Source: Planktothrix tepida PCC 9214 (GTDB taxonomy: Bacteria > Cyanobacteriota > Cyanobacteriia > Cyanobacteriales > Microcoleaceae). Taken from it: a stretch of DNA of 64,000 bases. The first letter of the stretch is position 1; each line of letters starts with the position of its first letter. The translations under genes were made by a program, and so were the position numbers. Below are positions 10,363 to 20,171 of the stretch, piece by piece. The notes under the pieces are model-generated. The model ran no database searches, was not told where the DNA came from, and was given only the letters and a program-made list of their open reading frames with translations. The stretch covers positions 817,503-881,502 of the forward strand of contig NZ_LN889782.1 in assembly GCF_900009145.1 (NCBI RefSeq), read 5' to 3'.

Positions 10363-13300
10363 ATGACACAACATCCTCAAGACCCTAGCGTTGAGCCATT
10401 TTTTGTGGTGGGAATCGGAGCATCAGCCGGAGGATTACACCCCTTAGAACTATTTTTTACTAACTTACCCAATAATCCGGGTGCGGCTTTTGTGGTGGTG
10501 CAACATCTTTCTCCCGATTTTCCGAGTTTCATGCCCGAATTAATCCAAAGACGCACTTCACTGGAAGTTAAACTCATCGAAGATAGAATGGAGTTACAGC
10601 CCAATTGCATCTATATATTACCGCCTCGTTATGATGTAAAAGTTGAACAAAATTGTTTACGACTGCAAGAATATACGGGTGATCAAATTCATTATCCCAT
10701 CAATGTTTTTTTCCATTCCTTAGCAGAAGAATGGGGGGAAAAAGTCATCGGTATTTTGCTATCGGGAATTGGAAACGATGGTACAGAGGGATTACAAGTT
10801 ATTAGTCAAAAAAGAGGTATTGCTCTGATTCAATCCCCAGAAACCGCCCAATTTACCAGTATGCCCAGTAGCGCCATTCCGAGTGACAGTTTGGATGAGA
10901 TTTTATCGCCTCAAGATTTAGCCCAAACGGTTTATAATTTAGTTCACTATTCCCAAAACTATCCAATTGCTCAAGCTCAGCCTGGAGCGTTAATTCCCGT
11001 TGAACAATTGGAACAAATTCTCGCGCTTTTATCGCAATACGAACAAATCGACTTTTCTCACTATAAAATTAGTACCCTTAGCCGTCGAATTCTCAATCGT
11101 TGTGCGCTCACCGAATGTGCCGATTTAAGCCAGTATATTATCTTATTAACCGAGTCAGAAATTGAAAGAAAACTACTTCGTCAAGATTTATTAATTAGTG
11201 TTACTCAATTCTTTCGAGATCCTCCAGCTTGGACTTTTATAGAAAACCAAGTTTTACCTCAGTTAATCGAATCTTTAGCACCTAAACAACACCTGAGAGT
11301 CTGGATTCCCGGTTGTGCTACGGGAGAAGAAGCTTATTCTTTAGCCATTTTAATTGATGAAGCACTTGAGGCAGCAAACAAAGAGATTATTGTTAAAATA
11401 TTTGCCACCGATCTTGATAGTAAAGCCTTGGAGGTTGCTTCGCGAGGAATTTATAGTGAAAGCATTAAAAATGATATTACTCCTGAGCGTTTAGAGAAAT
11501 ACTTTATCGATCAATCCGGTTCATACAAAGTTAAACGAGATTTACGCCAGATGTTAATCATTGCCCCCCATGATTTAACTAAAAATGCGGGTTTTTCTAA
11601 GATGAATTTCGTGAGTTGCCGGAATGTACTGATTTATATGCAGCCCCAACTTCAGCAACAAGTGTTAAGTTTACTGCATTTTGCCTTAGTATCCCAAGGG
11701 ATTTTATTTTTGGGGAATGCGGAAACTTTAGGGGAATTGGAAACCGAATTTATCGAGATTGAGCAACGATGGAAAATCTTCCGCAAACGTCGAGAAATTC
11801 AATTGACGTTGATGCCATTATCGCAGCAACCCTTATTAGCATCCATCATCTCAGCAACTCCATCATCTAACCGCCCTATTTTTCAGTTTGAACGGATTTT
11901 AGATTCGGTTTTTGACCTTTGTTTTACAGAACAACGTTTAACTTGCGTATTAGTGAATCAAAACAGCAAATTAGTTCATATTTTTCATGATGGTGCTCAT
12001 CTCCTTTCCCTTCCTACCGGACAGCCTAAATTAGAGATTACTGAACTGGTTCCTACTCCTTTACAATTACCCCTGAGAACGGCTCTACATCGAGCTAAAC
12101 GAGATCAACAAAATGTTCTGTATACGGGCATTCATTTAACTCGAAATGGGATCAATGAGGTCGTTAATTTAAAAATAGCATTTCCGGGTAAAGACCTCGT
12201 TCTGAATGAATTAATGTTGATTTTATTAGAGGTAGAAACCGATTTAAAAGATGAATCTCACAAAATTGAGTTTGAGGTAGATATTGAACCCAGCAAACAA
12301 ATTGCTGAGTTAGAATATGAACTCCAACAAACGCAAGAAAATTTACAAGCCACCATTGAAGAATTAAAAGCGACGAATGAAGAACAACAGGCAACCAATG
12401 AAGAATTACTGGCTTCTAATGAGGAATTGCAAAGTACCAATGAAGAATTACAGTCTGTGAATGAAGAACTGTATACCGTCAATGCCGAATATCAAATTAA
12501 AATTCAACAACTCACGGAACTGACCGCCGATGTTGATAATTTATTACGGAGTACCAATATCGGGGTAATCTTCCTTGATAATCATCTCAATATTAGAAAA
12601 TTTACGCCAACAGCTAGTAATATTATTAATATCATTCCTTCAGACGTTAATCGCCCCTTAACCCATTTAACCCACAATTTAAACTGTCCTAATTTAGTCG
12701 AAATTTTATCAAATTTTGTGGTGCATCAAATTCCGATTGAACTAGAAGTGATCAATCAAATCACCGGGGAAAACCTGTTAATGCGAGTGAATAGTTATCG
12801 AGGGGAAAACCACAATAATAATGGATTAGTTGTTACTTTTGTCAATATTAATGAATTAAAAAGTATCCAAAATGAACTGCAAGCCAGTAAGAATTGGTTA
12901 GAAAATATTTATATTAGTAGTCCTGTGGGGTTATGTTTAGTCGATCAAGACCTCAAATTTGTAAAAATTAATGAAAACTTAGCCAAGATTAATGGCTTGT
13001 CTGTCGCAGAATCTTTGGGGAAAACCGGACAGGAATTATTTCCAGACTTAGCAAATATTTATGAACCTTTGGTGCGTCAAGTCTTAGAAACAGGTCAAGC
13101 CATTAGAAATATGGAACTTCAAGCTGTGACACCTGGATCTAAACAAAAAAGATATTGGATAGTAAACTATTATCCTGTTTTGTTAGAAAATCAACAACCC
13201 GGAGTCGGTGCGGTGATTACAGAAATCACGGAACAAAAACAAATTCAACAGGAACTCGAAAGATCACAAAATTGCCTAGAAGAAGCTCAAAGTATTGCCC

Positions 13301-14922
13301 ATCTGGGGAATTGGCAATTAAATCTTCAGACCCGAAAAATTCGCTTGTCAAAGGAATTGTTTAACATTATTGGTTTTGATTTTAATCTGGAAGAACCCAG
13401 TTTAAATCAGTTAATTACCAAAATCCATATTGACGATCAAGCTGAATTTATACAAGCTTTAGAGCAACTCAAAACCCAAGGAATTAGCTATAATCTCGAT
13501 TGTAGAATTATTCGTCATCAGGATAGGGTGATTCGTTATATTAATACCCTTGGTAAACCCATTTATAACGAACAGAATCAGATGACTGATATCTATGGAA
13601 CAATTCTTGATATTAGCGATCGCAAACAAGCCGAAATCGCCCTATCCCAAGCCAAAGAAGCCGCCGAAGCCGGGACAAAAGCCAAAAGTGACTTTCTTGC
13701 TAATATGAGTCACGAAATCCGCACCCCCATGAATGCTTTGATTGGAATTACCGAACTTCTTTCGCGCACCAACCTTTCTGATGAACAAAAAAAATTAGTC
13801 AATATGATTCGAGAAAGCGGTGATCACCTCTTAAGAATTATTAATGATATTTTAGATTTTTCCAAAATTGAGTCGGGTCATATAGAGCTTGAAGAGCAAC
13901 GTTTCATTTTAACAGATGTGATTCAATCGGTTTGTGATCTGCTCCAGGGAGAGGCGTTAAACAAAAAAATTGACCTGACCTATGAAATTGATTCTGATAT
14001 TCCCACTGAGTTTTTAGGAGATAGTTTCCGGTTGAGCCAAATTCTCTTAAATCTAGTCGGAAATGCGGTTAAATTTACCGATCAAGGTATTGTTAAGATT
14101 ACGGTCAATGGTCAACTGATTTCTGGAAATAAACAGCAACAACTAGCCTTAAATCAAGGAGAATACTATGAGTTAATGATTGCTATTCACGATCAAGGAA
14201 TTGGCATTCAGGATAATCAATTAAATCAATTATTTCACCCCTTTACCCAAGCAGATACTTCTATGAGCCGCAAATATGGAGGTACAGGTTTAGGGTTAGT
14301 GATTAGTCAGAATTTAATTAATTTAATGGGTGGAACAATTTGGGTTGAAAGTCTTGGTAATATTGGGGGAAATCCGCCTCAAAATTGGGTTTATAATTCA
14401 GACAATTCTCAAACTCAAGGTGCAACTTTTTATTTTACCTTGGTACTCAAGATGATTTCCGAGACTAATATGAATCCACCAACGACTTCAGATTCAGAAT
14501 TAGACGAACCGGAAATAATATTTGAGGACTTTCCCCTCAAAATTTTGATTGTTGATGATGATCTGATTAATCAACAATTTCTCCTATTGCTCCTCGACGA
14601 ATTTTGTGGCTATACTGCCGATATTGTTAATAATGGATTAGAAGTATTAGAAAAGTTAAAAACGCAATCTTATGATGTGATTTTTATGGATATGCAGATG
14701 CCACAAATGGATGGTATAACCGCCACAAAAATGATTCGCCAATCTGCCCAAGCTCAACCCTGGATTATTGCTGTTACAGCTAATATTTTGGGTGAAAAGA
14801 TCGAACAATGTTTACAAGCTGGGATGAATGATTATCTGAGTAAACCCATTCTGGTTGAAAATTTTCTCCGTGCTCTTTCTAAATATTTCAGGGAACAGGG
14901 AAGAGGGAATTATGAATTATGA
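10363..14922 (+). CDS. CheB-CheR-PAS hybrid histidine kinase with receiver domain
   Basis: 1519 aa multidomain signalling protein. Order by residue: CheB-type methylesterase (about 10-190; GIGASAGG with catalytic Ser21, [20 protein letters not shown]); CheR-type methyltransferase (about 210-480; SAM motif [12 protein letters not shown] near 317-326); and a long Glu/Asn-rich coiled coil (about 645-712; repeated ATNEEL/STNEEL). Next come three PAS-like segments (about 720-1090), a histidine kinase dimerisation domain ([13 protein letters not shown], His1117), an HATPase domain ([17 protein letters not shown]), and a C-terminal receiver ([12 protein letters not shown], phospho-acceptor Asp1443). 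No membrane segment was seen, so it is probably cytosolic. It has no chemotaxis neighbours and stands as a single-gene unit. Its signal and output are unknown. Confidence 0.9.
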   Translation: MTQHPQDPSVEPFFVVGIGASAGGLHPLELFFTNLPNNPGAAFVVVQHLSPDFPSFMPELIQRRTSLEVKLIEDRMELQPNCIYILPPRYDVKVEQNCLRLQEYTGDQIHYPINVFFHSLAEEWGEKVIGILLSGIGNDGTEGLQVISQKRGIALIQSPETAQFTSMPSSAIPSDSLDEILSPQDLAQTVYNLVHYSQNYPIAQAQPGALIPVEQLEQILALLSQYEQIDFSHYKISTLSRRILNRCALTECADLSQYIILLTESEIERKLLRQDLLISVTQFFRDPPAWTFIENQVLPQLIESLAPKQHLRVWIPGCATGEEAYSLAILIDEALEAANKEIIVKIFATDLDSKALEVASRGIYSESIKNDITPERLEKYFIDQSGSYKVKRDLRQMLIIAPHDLTKNAGFSKMNFVSCRNVLIYMQPQLQQQVLSLLHFALVSQGILFLGNAETLGELETEFIEIEQRWKIFRKRREIQLTLMPLSQQPLLASIISATPSSNRPIFQFERILDSVFDLCFTEQRLTCVLVNQNSKLVHIFHDGAHLLSLPTGQPKLEITELVPTPLQLPLRTALHRAKRDQQNVLYTGIHLTRNGINEVVNLKIAFPGKDLVLNELMLILLEVETDLKDESHKIEFEVDIEPSKQIAELEYELQQTQENLQATIEELKATNEEQQATNEELLASNEELQSTNEELQSVNEELYTVNAEYQIKIQQLTELTADVDNLLRSTNIGVIFLDNHLNIRKFTPTASNIINIIPSDVNRPLTHLTHNLNCPNLVEILSNFVVHQIPIELEVINQITGENLLMRVNSYRGENHNNNGLVVTFVNINELKSIQNELQASKNWLENIYISSPVGLCLVDQDLKFVKINENLAKINGLSVAESLGKTGQELFPDLANIYEPLVRQVLETGQAIRNMELQAVTPGSKQKRYWIVNYYPVLLENQQPGVGAVITEITEQKQIQQELERSQNCLEEAQSIAHLGNWQLNLQTRKIRLSKELFNIIGFDFNLEEPSLNQLITKIHIDDQAEFIQALEQLKTQGISYNLDCRIIRHQDRVIRYINTLGKPIYNEQNQMTDIYGTILDISDRKQAEIALSQAKEAAEAGTKAKSDFLANMSHEIRTPMNALIGITELLSRTNLSDEQKKLVNMIRESGDHLLRIINDILDFSKIESGHIELEEQRFILTDVIQSVCDLLQGEALNKKIDLTYEIDSDIPTEFLGDSFRLSQILLNLVGNAVKFTDQGIVKITVNGQLISGNKQQQLALNQGEYYELMIAIHDQGIGIQDNQLNQLFHPFTQADTSMSRKYGGTGLGLVISQNLINLMGGTIWVESLGNIGGNPPQNWVYNSDNSQTQGATFYFTLVLKMISETNMNPPTTSDSELDEPEIIFEDFPLKILIVDDDLINQQFLLLLLDEFCGYTADIVNNGLEVLEKLKTQSYDVIFMDMQMPQMDGITATKMIRQSAQAQPWIIAVTANILGEKIEQCLQAGMNDYLSKPILVENFLRALSKYFREQGRGNYEL

Positions 14923-14938
14923 ATTATGAATTATGAAT
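14911..14938 (+). repeat. Short tandem GAATTAT repeat at the kinase stop codon
   Basis: Three tandem GAATTAT-like units (GAATTATGAATTATGAATTA) span the stop codon region of the kinase gene. The TGA-containing units end the frame at 14922. It is probably slippage-generated simple sequence. Confidence 0.5.
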
Positions 14939-14971
14939 GGGGAATAGGAAAATAGATGCTTCCGTAAACTT

Positions 14972-15003
14972 CTGTAGAGACGTTGCATGCAACGTCTCTA
15001 CAG
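14972..15003. repeat. Perfect 32-bp palindrome (GTAGAGACGTTGCA-type dispersed repeat)
   Basis: The half-site CTGTAGAGACGTTGCA (14972-14987) is followed immediately by its exact reverse complement (14988-15003). Palindromes of this type are abundant in cyanobacterial genomes. It lies between two convergent genes, whose stops are at 14922 and 15009, so the cruciform or hairpin could serve as a bidirectional terminator. It nearly touches the stop of the beta-helix gene. Confidence 0.85.
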
Positions 15004-15008
15004 GGGAA

Positions 15009-16874
15009 CTAATTCATTAACTCAATTCTCGCCCTTAATCCATTGCTGGTTAACTGTTGTAACAGCCAATTTGCCCGATATTGATCTCGAAAAGCCCCCG
15101 CTTGAACAACTTGTCGCCCTGCAACCACCGTTGGAAAGGCTTCTGGCACAATTGAGCGAATCCGACGAAGCTCACTATCATTACTACTTTCGACCACCAC
15201 TCGATACCTTAAGCCCAAAGCCATCGGACTTAAAGGAATTTCTTGACCGCCCCCACTAGCGGCCTCATTGGGAAGTAAACCACCACCCGACCCAATGGGA
15301 ATATCTGGCCCCGGAACGGATAAAATCCCAATGGCTGCAATAGAGGTGGGTTGAGTCAGTTGAGGCGGTTGGGTAATCGGTTGTGTTTGTTGAGGTTGGG
15401 AACGGCTAGAGGGGGACTGGGGGGTGGGACGATTTAAGATTAAGCGGGAAAAGGTTGAGATTAATGACCCAGGTATAGAGTCCGCCGATGGCGTTGGTCT
15501 TGGGGGGGGAAGGGGAGGACGACGAGTATTCGGTAAGGGGGGTAAGTTTGGAGATTCAGGAGGAGGAACCGGAATGGGAATAGCGGTGGCGGTTTGAGTG
15601 GAAGTTGGGGCGGGAACGGGAATCGGAATCGGGTTTTGAGAAGTTGAATTCGATTCGGGAAGATAGACCGGAAGGGAAGAAGCGGTGTTAATCGGAGTCT
15701 GGGTAGCGGGATCGTTGGCAACAATGGCCACAGGCTGTTGAGAAGAGGCGGGAGAGTTTAAGATCTGGCTGACTAGGGGAGAGGGAGCGGCGGCGGGGGT
15801 ATAGGTTCCTGACACTTCAATGGCCCCAAACACCTTAGCGGTGGATAATTGGTTTCCGTAGGCTTGAATTTGTTGGCCTTGGGTTCCGTTATTGAGATCA
15901 TAACGGCCGTTATTGCGAATTACGTTGCGTCCGGGTTCCTGAGTATTACCCAAATCAGGTAAGGATTGAGCGATCGCAACGATACCATCCCGTTGATTTC
16001 GTTCAATGTGATTATCGCGTAAAATCGGTCGAGCGTTGGCTTGAATCACCACCCCATCTTTATTATCAAAAACACGATTTCCGATGACAAAAGGGGCTGC
16101 ATTTTGAGCAATATTAATTCCAAATCCAGTATTTTGAAAATCGTTATTGCGGATTTCCGGGCGAGAATTCCCATAAATCGTCATTCCATTGGCACCATTT
16201 TGAGCAAAATAATTTTCTTGAATAATCGGCGCGCTCATTCCCACCACAGAAATGCCATCGTGGGTATTTCCAATAAAGGTATTTTGAGAAACAATTAAAG
16301 AACTTGATTCAATCCATAACCCATAGCCTCGGTCACTGGAATTAGTAATAGTTACTCCACTAATTTTTGAGCCATTTGCCCCTAATACAGCAATATTTTG
16401 GCGGGCAAATGTTCGGCTAGTGTAGAACCCGCCCCCGTTAATCACAACATCTTTGCCCTTTGTATTCGGATTGCCTTGCAGCGTAATATTATCATGTAAA
16501 ATAATCGGAAATTGTTCTCCGGTTTCGCCACTATAGGTTCCGGGTGCTAAAATAATTGCAGTATTTCGTTGTGCTAAACTCAACGCTTTTGTAATCGTTC
16601 TTAAAGGGGATTGTTGTGTGCCTTGCCCTTGATCATTTCCCGTTGTTGAACTAACATAAATCACCGCCGTTGAACGATTGCTGGCTTGTGTAATGGGTTG
16701 ATTTTGCACCGGAACCGCTAACCCAGAAACAGGTTGAAACAATCCTAACCCCAAAGTCACTAATAGTAATGGGGAAAAAGATTGCAATACCCTCAATAAA
16801 AATGGAGAAGAAAAGAGCATTGCAGTTTGGACAAACCATAAACGGGATTGAGGAATACCGAGTTGTCGAGTCAT
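15009..16874 (-). CDS. Secreted beta-helix (DUF1565-like) protein with proline-rich linker and SPOR-like end
   Basis: 621 aa. An N-terminal hydrophobic signal (about residues 17-55) is followed by a DUF1565-type start (VIYVSSTTGNDQGQGTQQSP) and then about eight parallel beta-helix coils rich in N, G and I (DGISVVGMSAPIIQENYF, NGMTIYGNSRPEIRNNDF), to about residue 330. A long Pro/Ser/Gln-rich linker follows (about 345-535, with PPPRPTPSADSIPG). The end, residues 550-621, has a SPOR-like pattern (YRVVVESSND ... VVQAGAFRDQYRANWLLQQL). Beta-helix coils usually bind or cleave polysaccharide, and SPOR domains bind denuded peptidoglycan. A surface or periplasmic role is inferred; no catalytic residues could be assigned. 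It is transcribed convergently with the kinase gene. Confidence 0.75.
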   Translation of the reverse strand: MTRQLGIPQSRLWFVQTAMLFSSPFLLRVLQSFSPLLLVTLGLGLFQPVSGLAVPVQNQPITQASNRSTAVIYVSSTTGNDQGQGTQQSPLRTITKALSLAQRNTAIILAPGTYSGETGEQFPIILHDNITLQGNPNTKGKDVVINGGGFYTSRTFARQNIAVLGANGSKISGVTITNSSDRGYGLWIESSSLIVSQNTFIGNTHDGISVVGMSAPIIQENYFAQNGANGMTIYGNSRPEIRNNDFQNTGFGINIAQNAAPFVIGNRVFDNKDGVVIQANARPILRDNHIERNQRDGIVAIAQSLPDLGNTQEPGRNVIRNNGRYDLNNGTQGQQIQAYGNQLSTAKVFGAIEVSGTYTPAAAPSPLVSQILNSPASSQQPVAIVANDPATQTPINTASSLPVYLPESNSTSQNPIPIPVPAPTSTQTATAIPIPVPPPESPNLPPLPNTRRPPLPPPRPTPSADSIPGSLISTFSRLILNRPTPQSPSSRSQPQQTQPITQPPQLTQPTSIAAIGILSVPGPDIPIGSGGGLLPNEAASGGGQEIPLSPMALGLRYRVVVESSNDSELRRIRSIVPEAFPTVVAGRQVVQAGAFRDQYRANWLLQQLTSNGLRARIELMN

Positions 16875-17231
16875 TGTAGGGGGGTAGGACTGAAGGTTCG
16901 GATTAGCAATTGATCATCTCCGTTGTTGCACTCAGAACCTGAATTTGTTGTTAGGCTTGGGCACCTCGATTGACAGTTACGGCTTAGGGATGCCCAAGCA
17001 TAACAACAGGGGGTCAAAGTACAACAACGGATAGCCAAAATTCAGCGACTCTGACGGACTGAAATTAGTTTAAAATTTCAATGGCGTCAAACCAGCCTTA
17101 ATTTTGCCTTAAATTTAACCTTTTGGCTATTAAGAATTTTGAACTTTGTTTCGACGCACCGAGGGTCAATTTGAAATTGACGAATATTATATCTTGGATT
17201 TGCACATTACGCACTCATTGAGGAAGATTGG
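16875..17231. other. Divergent promoter region between the beta-helix gene and thiE, with nested inverted repeats
   Basis: 357 bases. Besides the nested inverted repeats at 16920-17030 (separate entry), the thiE-proximal half (17060-17200) is AT-rich with runs such as AGTTTAAAATTTCA and a GGTCAATTTGAAATTGACG palindromic stretch at 17163-17181 (GTCAATTT/AAATTGAC). I looked for a TPP riboswitch upstream of thiE and did not find its conserved boxes. Confidence 0.5.
16920..17030. promoter_or_regulatory. Nested inverted repeats in the beta-helix/thiE divergent region
   Basis: The outer arms CCGTTGTTG (16920-16928) and CAACAACGG (17022-17030) are perfect complements. The inner arms TGTTGTTAGGCTTGGGCA (16946-16963) and TGCCCAAGCATAACAACA (16991-17008) pair over 18 bp with one mismatch, around a 27-base loop. 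The structure is far longer than a typical operator. It may be an RNA leader of the minus-strand gene (45-155 bases from its start), a small RNA, or a dead miniature element. Confidence 0.5.
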
Positions 17232-18308
17232 ATGGAGGAACAATTTAGTCCCTTGGCGCAACCGATTTTATATCGAATTTTAGATGCCAACTTAGATCGC
17301 ACCCGTGAAGGGTTGAGAATTATTGAAGAATGGTGTCGGTTTGGACTCAATAGCGGAGAACTTGCAGAAGAATGTAAACATCTGCGCCAAGAAGTTGCCC
17401 GTTGGCATACGATGAACCTACGTTCCTATCGGAATACAATCGACGATCCGGGTACAGAATTAACCCATCCCCAAGAAGAACAACGTTCAGGAATTGAACA
17501 ATTATTACAAGCCAATTTCTGTCGCGTTCAAGAAGCGTTACGAGTTCTGGAAGAATACGGGAAATTATATCATCCAGAAATGGGAAAAACCTTTAAACAA
17601 ATGCGCTATCAAGTGTATACCTTAGAAACTCGTTTGCTGGCCCATGATCGCCATAAACTTTTACTAAATTCCTATCTTTATTTAGTCACTTCCCCAGGAG
17701 AACGGTTATTATCGATTGTGGAAGCGGCGTTACAAGGAGGATTAACTTTAGTTCAATATCGAGATAAAACCTCCGATGATGAAACACGACTTAAAACGGC
17801 TCAAAAATTATGTCAATTGTGTCATCGTTATAATGCCTTATTTTTAGTTAATGATCGGGTTGATATTGCCGTCGCTGTTGATGCTGATGGCGTTCATTTA
17901 GGACAAAATGATATTCCCATCGAATTAGCTCGACAAATCCTTGGCCCCCAACGATTAATCGGTCGGTCTACCCATAGTCCTGAAGATCTAAAACGGGCAA
18001 TTCAAGAAGGAGCAGATTATATTGGAGTCGGGCCTGTTTATGAAACGCCAACGAAGGCAGGAAGAGCAGCAGCAGGCTTAGAATATGTTCGTCATGCGGT
18101 TAAAAATTCAATGATTCCTTGGTTTGCCATTGGAGGAATTGATATGAATAATTTGGATGATGTTATGGCGACGGGTTGCGATCGCATTGCAGTTGTTCGT
18201 TCAATTATGAATGCAGAACAACCGACTTTAGTAACTCAATATTTCCTCTCACAACTCAATCGTTTTAGAAACCTAAAGTCCTATAAAGTCTTACCCAAAC
18301 AACCCTAA
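17232..18308 (+). CDS. thiE: Thiamine-phosphate synthase, long cyanobacterial form
   Basis: 358 aa, cytosolic TIM-barrel enzyme joining HMP-PP and thiazole phosphate to give thiamine phosphate. The catalytic domain starts near residue 145 (YLYLVTSPGERLL) and shows QYRDK (Gln175-Lys179), FLVNDRVDIAVAVDADGVHLG, and the pyrophosphate/substrate loop GVGPVYETPTKAG near residue 267. About 140 extra N-terminal residues (ILDANLDRTREGLRIIEEWCR) are the extension found in cyanobacterial ThiE proteins. ATG 17232 is preceded by GAGGAAG. thiS follows after 9 bases, so the two form an operon. Confidence 0.92.
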   Translation: MEEQFSPLAQPILYRILDANLDRTREGLRIIEEWCRFGLNSGELAEECKHLRQEVARWHTMNLRSYRNTIDDPGTELTHPQEEQRSGIEQLLQANFCRVQEALRVLEEYGKLYHPEMGKTFKQMRYQVYTLETRLLAHDRHKLLLNSYLYLVTSPGERLLSIVEAALQGGLTLVQYRDKTSDDETRLKTAQKLCQLCHRYNALFLVNDRVDIAVAVDADGVHLGQNDIPIELARQILGPQRLIGRSTHSPEDLKRAIQEGADYIGVGPVYETPTKAGRAAAGLEYVRHAVKNSMIPWFAIGGIDMNNLDDVMATGCDRIAVVRSIMNAEQPTLVTQYFLSQLNRFRNLKSYKVLPKQP

Positions 18309-18317
18309 ATCGACATC

Positions 18318-18533
18318 ATGGCTGAAACCATTACCCTCAAAGTTAATGGAGAATTAAAAACCTGTTCTGCGGGTCTGACACTTCCCCAATTTTTAGAACA
18401 GCAAGGCTTAAATCCCCGGTTAATTGCTGTAGAATATAACGGTGAAATTCTCCATCGTCAATTTTGGGAGACAACTGAAATAAAATCAGGAGATGTCTTA
18501 GAAATTGTCACCATTGTTGGAGGCGGCGTTTAA
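18318..18533 (+). CDS. thiS: Sulfur carrier protein ThiS
   Basis: 71 aa beta-grasp protein that carries sulfur as a C-terminal thiocarboxylate for thiazole synthesis. It begins ETITLKVNGELKTC and ends EIVTIVGGGV. The Gly-Gly end that is adenylated by ThiF-type enzymes is present, but one extra residue, valine, follows it. The protein would therefore need trimming, or this reflects lineage variation. It lies 9 bases after thiE, and operon membership supports the call. Confidence 0.88.
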   Translation: MAETITLKVNGELKTCSAGLTLPQFLEQQGLNPRLIAVEYNGEILHRQFWETTEIKSGDVLEIVTIVGGGV

Positions 18534-18676
18534 TTTGTTATCCTGAGTAGGGGCGGGATTATCCCACCCTTACCAAGGATGATTTATTATTATTATTTTG
18601 ATTCAGTAACCCAACATAATTATTTACAGATTCCCCATTCCCTGTTCCCTATGCCAATAATAAGATAACCTCAAGC

Positions 18677-19948
18677 ATGGATACAGCAATGGTGAAAGAC
18701 AAGCGAGATTCCAAACCTAGGCATATTGTTCTAACCTCTCACCCCACCCCCTACGGAGCCAAACCGATCCCCATTCATTGGGGAAACGCCGATCCCCTCA
18801 AACGTGGCCCCCTGATTGGAACCTTAACCGATCCAACTCATCGTAACGTGATTGGCACCCATTCCGGTTCTTATGCCATTTATCGCGCCTTAGCGGTGGT
18901 TCAGGGAAGCCTGAAAACCGACCATCGCGCCGACTTAACCAATACTTCCCCCATTGTCAATATTGGCCCCTATCCCAGTTGGGCTGATCCTGATAAAATT
19001 GTCGCCCTCGATCCCTTTGGGGCTGTGGTTGGGGATGTATTTACCGACTATTTTGAAAAAGGCTATGATATTCGCCCCACCATTGCCATTACAAAAGCCC
19101 ATATTAATATGCCGGAATTATACGAGGCAGCCGCTAAAGGACGGTTAAAATTAGATGGGGAAATCATGAAAGAAAATGGCGATTTAGTGGTTACAAAAGC
19201 CGCTATTGAACCTGTATGGTATTTACCCGGTGTTGCCCATCGTTTAAAGGTAACAGAAAGCGATTTACGTCATGCTTTATTTGAACAAACTGGGGGGATG
19301 TTTCCTGAGTTAATTACCCGTCCTGATTTACAAGTATTTTTACCGCCTATTGGTGGGGTTACGGTTTATATTTTGGGGGATATTGCAGCTATTACTGACC
19401 CTGATCGCCCAGTGGCGGTTCGAGTTCATGATGAATGTAATGGATCGGATGTTTTTGGGTCAGATATTTGTACCTGTCGCCCCTATTTAGTGCATGGGAT
19501 TGAAGAATGTATTAGAACAGCCCAAGAAGGCGGTGCAGGGGTGATTGTCTATTATCGGAAAGAAGGTCGAGCGTTAGGAGAAGTAACGAAGTTTTTAGTT
19601 TATAATGCCCGTAAACGTCAAACCGGTGGCGATCGCGCAGACGCTTATTTTGAACGGACAGAATGTGTTGCTGGGGTTCAAGATATGCGCTTTCAAGAGT
19701 TAATGCCGGATGTGTTACATTGGTTAGGGATTACTCGGATTGATCGCTTAGTTTCGATGAGTAATATGAAATATAATGCCATTGTTAATTCAGGAATTGA
19801 AGTGGTGAAACGGGTTCCTATTCCAGATGATTTAATTCCGGCGGATGCCAAGGTAGAAATAGAAGCAAAAAAAGCCGCAGGCTATTATACGGAAGGGGAG
19901 ATTTTAGATGTAGAAGGGTTAGTGAGTGTGAAGGGTCGAGAGTATTAA
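18677..19948 (+). CDS. GTP cyclohydrolase II-like protein of the URC1 type
   Basis: 423 aa. The C-terminal half is a GTP cyclohydrolase II domain with the three zinc cysteines at the canonical spacing, CNGSDVFGSDICTC (Cys254, Cys265, Cys267), after RVHDE. The N-terminal part (HIVLTSHPTPYGAKPIPIHW, GTHSGSYAIYRALAVVQG) is the extra domain seen in GTP-CH-II homologues that do not make riboflavin. It has no ribB half. In fungi and bacteria this form (Urc1) acts in the URC uracil degradation pathway. Support here is local: a URC4-like gene lies at 23284 on the same strand, separated only by a restriction-modification gene. Ordinary RibA activity is the alternative. Confidence 0.78.
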   Translation: MDTAMVKDKRDSKPRHIVLTSHPTPYGAKPIPIHWGNADPLKRGPLIGTLTDPTHRNVIGTHSGSYAIYRALAVVQGSLKTDHRADLTNTSPIVNIGPYPSWADPDKIVALDPFGAVVGDVFTDYFEKGYDIRPTIAITKAHINMPELYEAAAKGRLKLDGEIMKENGDLVVTKAAIEPVWYLPGVAHRLKVTESDLRHALFEQTGGMFPELITRPDLQVFLPPIGGVTVYILGDIAAITDPDRPVAVRVHDECNGSDVFGSDICTCRPYLVHGIEECIRTAQEGGAGVIVYYRKEGRALGEVTKFLVYNARKRQTGGDRADAYFERTECVAGVQDMRFQELMPDVLHWLGITRIDRLVSMSNMKYNAIVNSGIEVVKRVPIPDDLIPADAKVEIEAKKAAGYYTEGEILDVEGLVSVKGREY

Positions 19949-19954
19949 GGGTAT

Positions 19955-20017
19955 AGAAATCGGGTTTTTTAGGGAAGTTTGAGAGAATAAAAACCTTTGA
20001 GAAAAACCCGGTTTCTA
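19955..20017 (+). terminator. Hairpin after the URC1-like gene
   Basis: Arms AGAAATCGGGTTTTT (19955-19969) and AAAAACCCGGTTTCT (20003-20017) pair over 15 positions with one G-T wobble, around a 33-base loop. It begins 7 bases after the stop. It is both a plausible terminator and a copy of the AAACCCGGTTTCT element also found at 6742. A clear U tract is lacking. Confidence 0.5.
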
Positions 20018-20021
20018 CCCC

Positions 20022-20045
20022 ACTCGTAGTCAGCCCTTCAGGGCT
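20022..20045. repeat. Left inverted-repeat copy flanking the restriction-modification gene
   Basis: A 24-base element starting ACTCGTAGTCAGCCCTTC and ending AGGGCT, with a palindromic core AGCCCTTCAGGGCT. An inverted copy with one mismatch lies at 23251-23274, just after the restriction-modification gene. The core is also a common dispersed cyanobacterial repeat, so it may not define the element's ends. Confidence 0.7.
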
Positions 20046-20171
20046 GCAAATCCTAAAAAACTTACTACAAGGGTTTGATTTTTTATAACAAAGAATAATT
20101 TTTATTAAATCTAATATTTTTTTGAATTTAAGATGAGATAATTCTCAAAGAAAGTCTGAGGGTTGTTTTTT

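Noticed and set aside
12258-12482. Minus-strand frame inside the kinase gene
   Set aside because: It is a shadow of the repetitive ATNEEL coiled coil read in the opposite direction (Ser/Asn-rich).
17060-17231. TPP riboswitch before thiE
   Set aside because: The conserved CUGAGA and ACCUGAU boxes and their spacing are not present; only a fragment GAACCTGAAT occurs, at 16936, in a different context.
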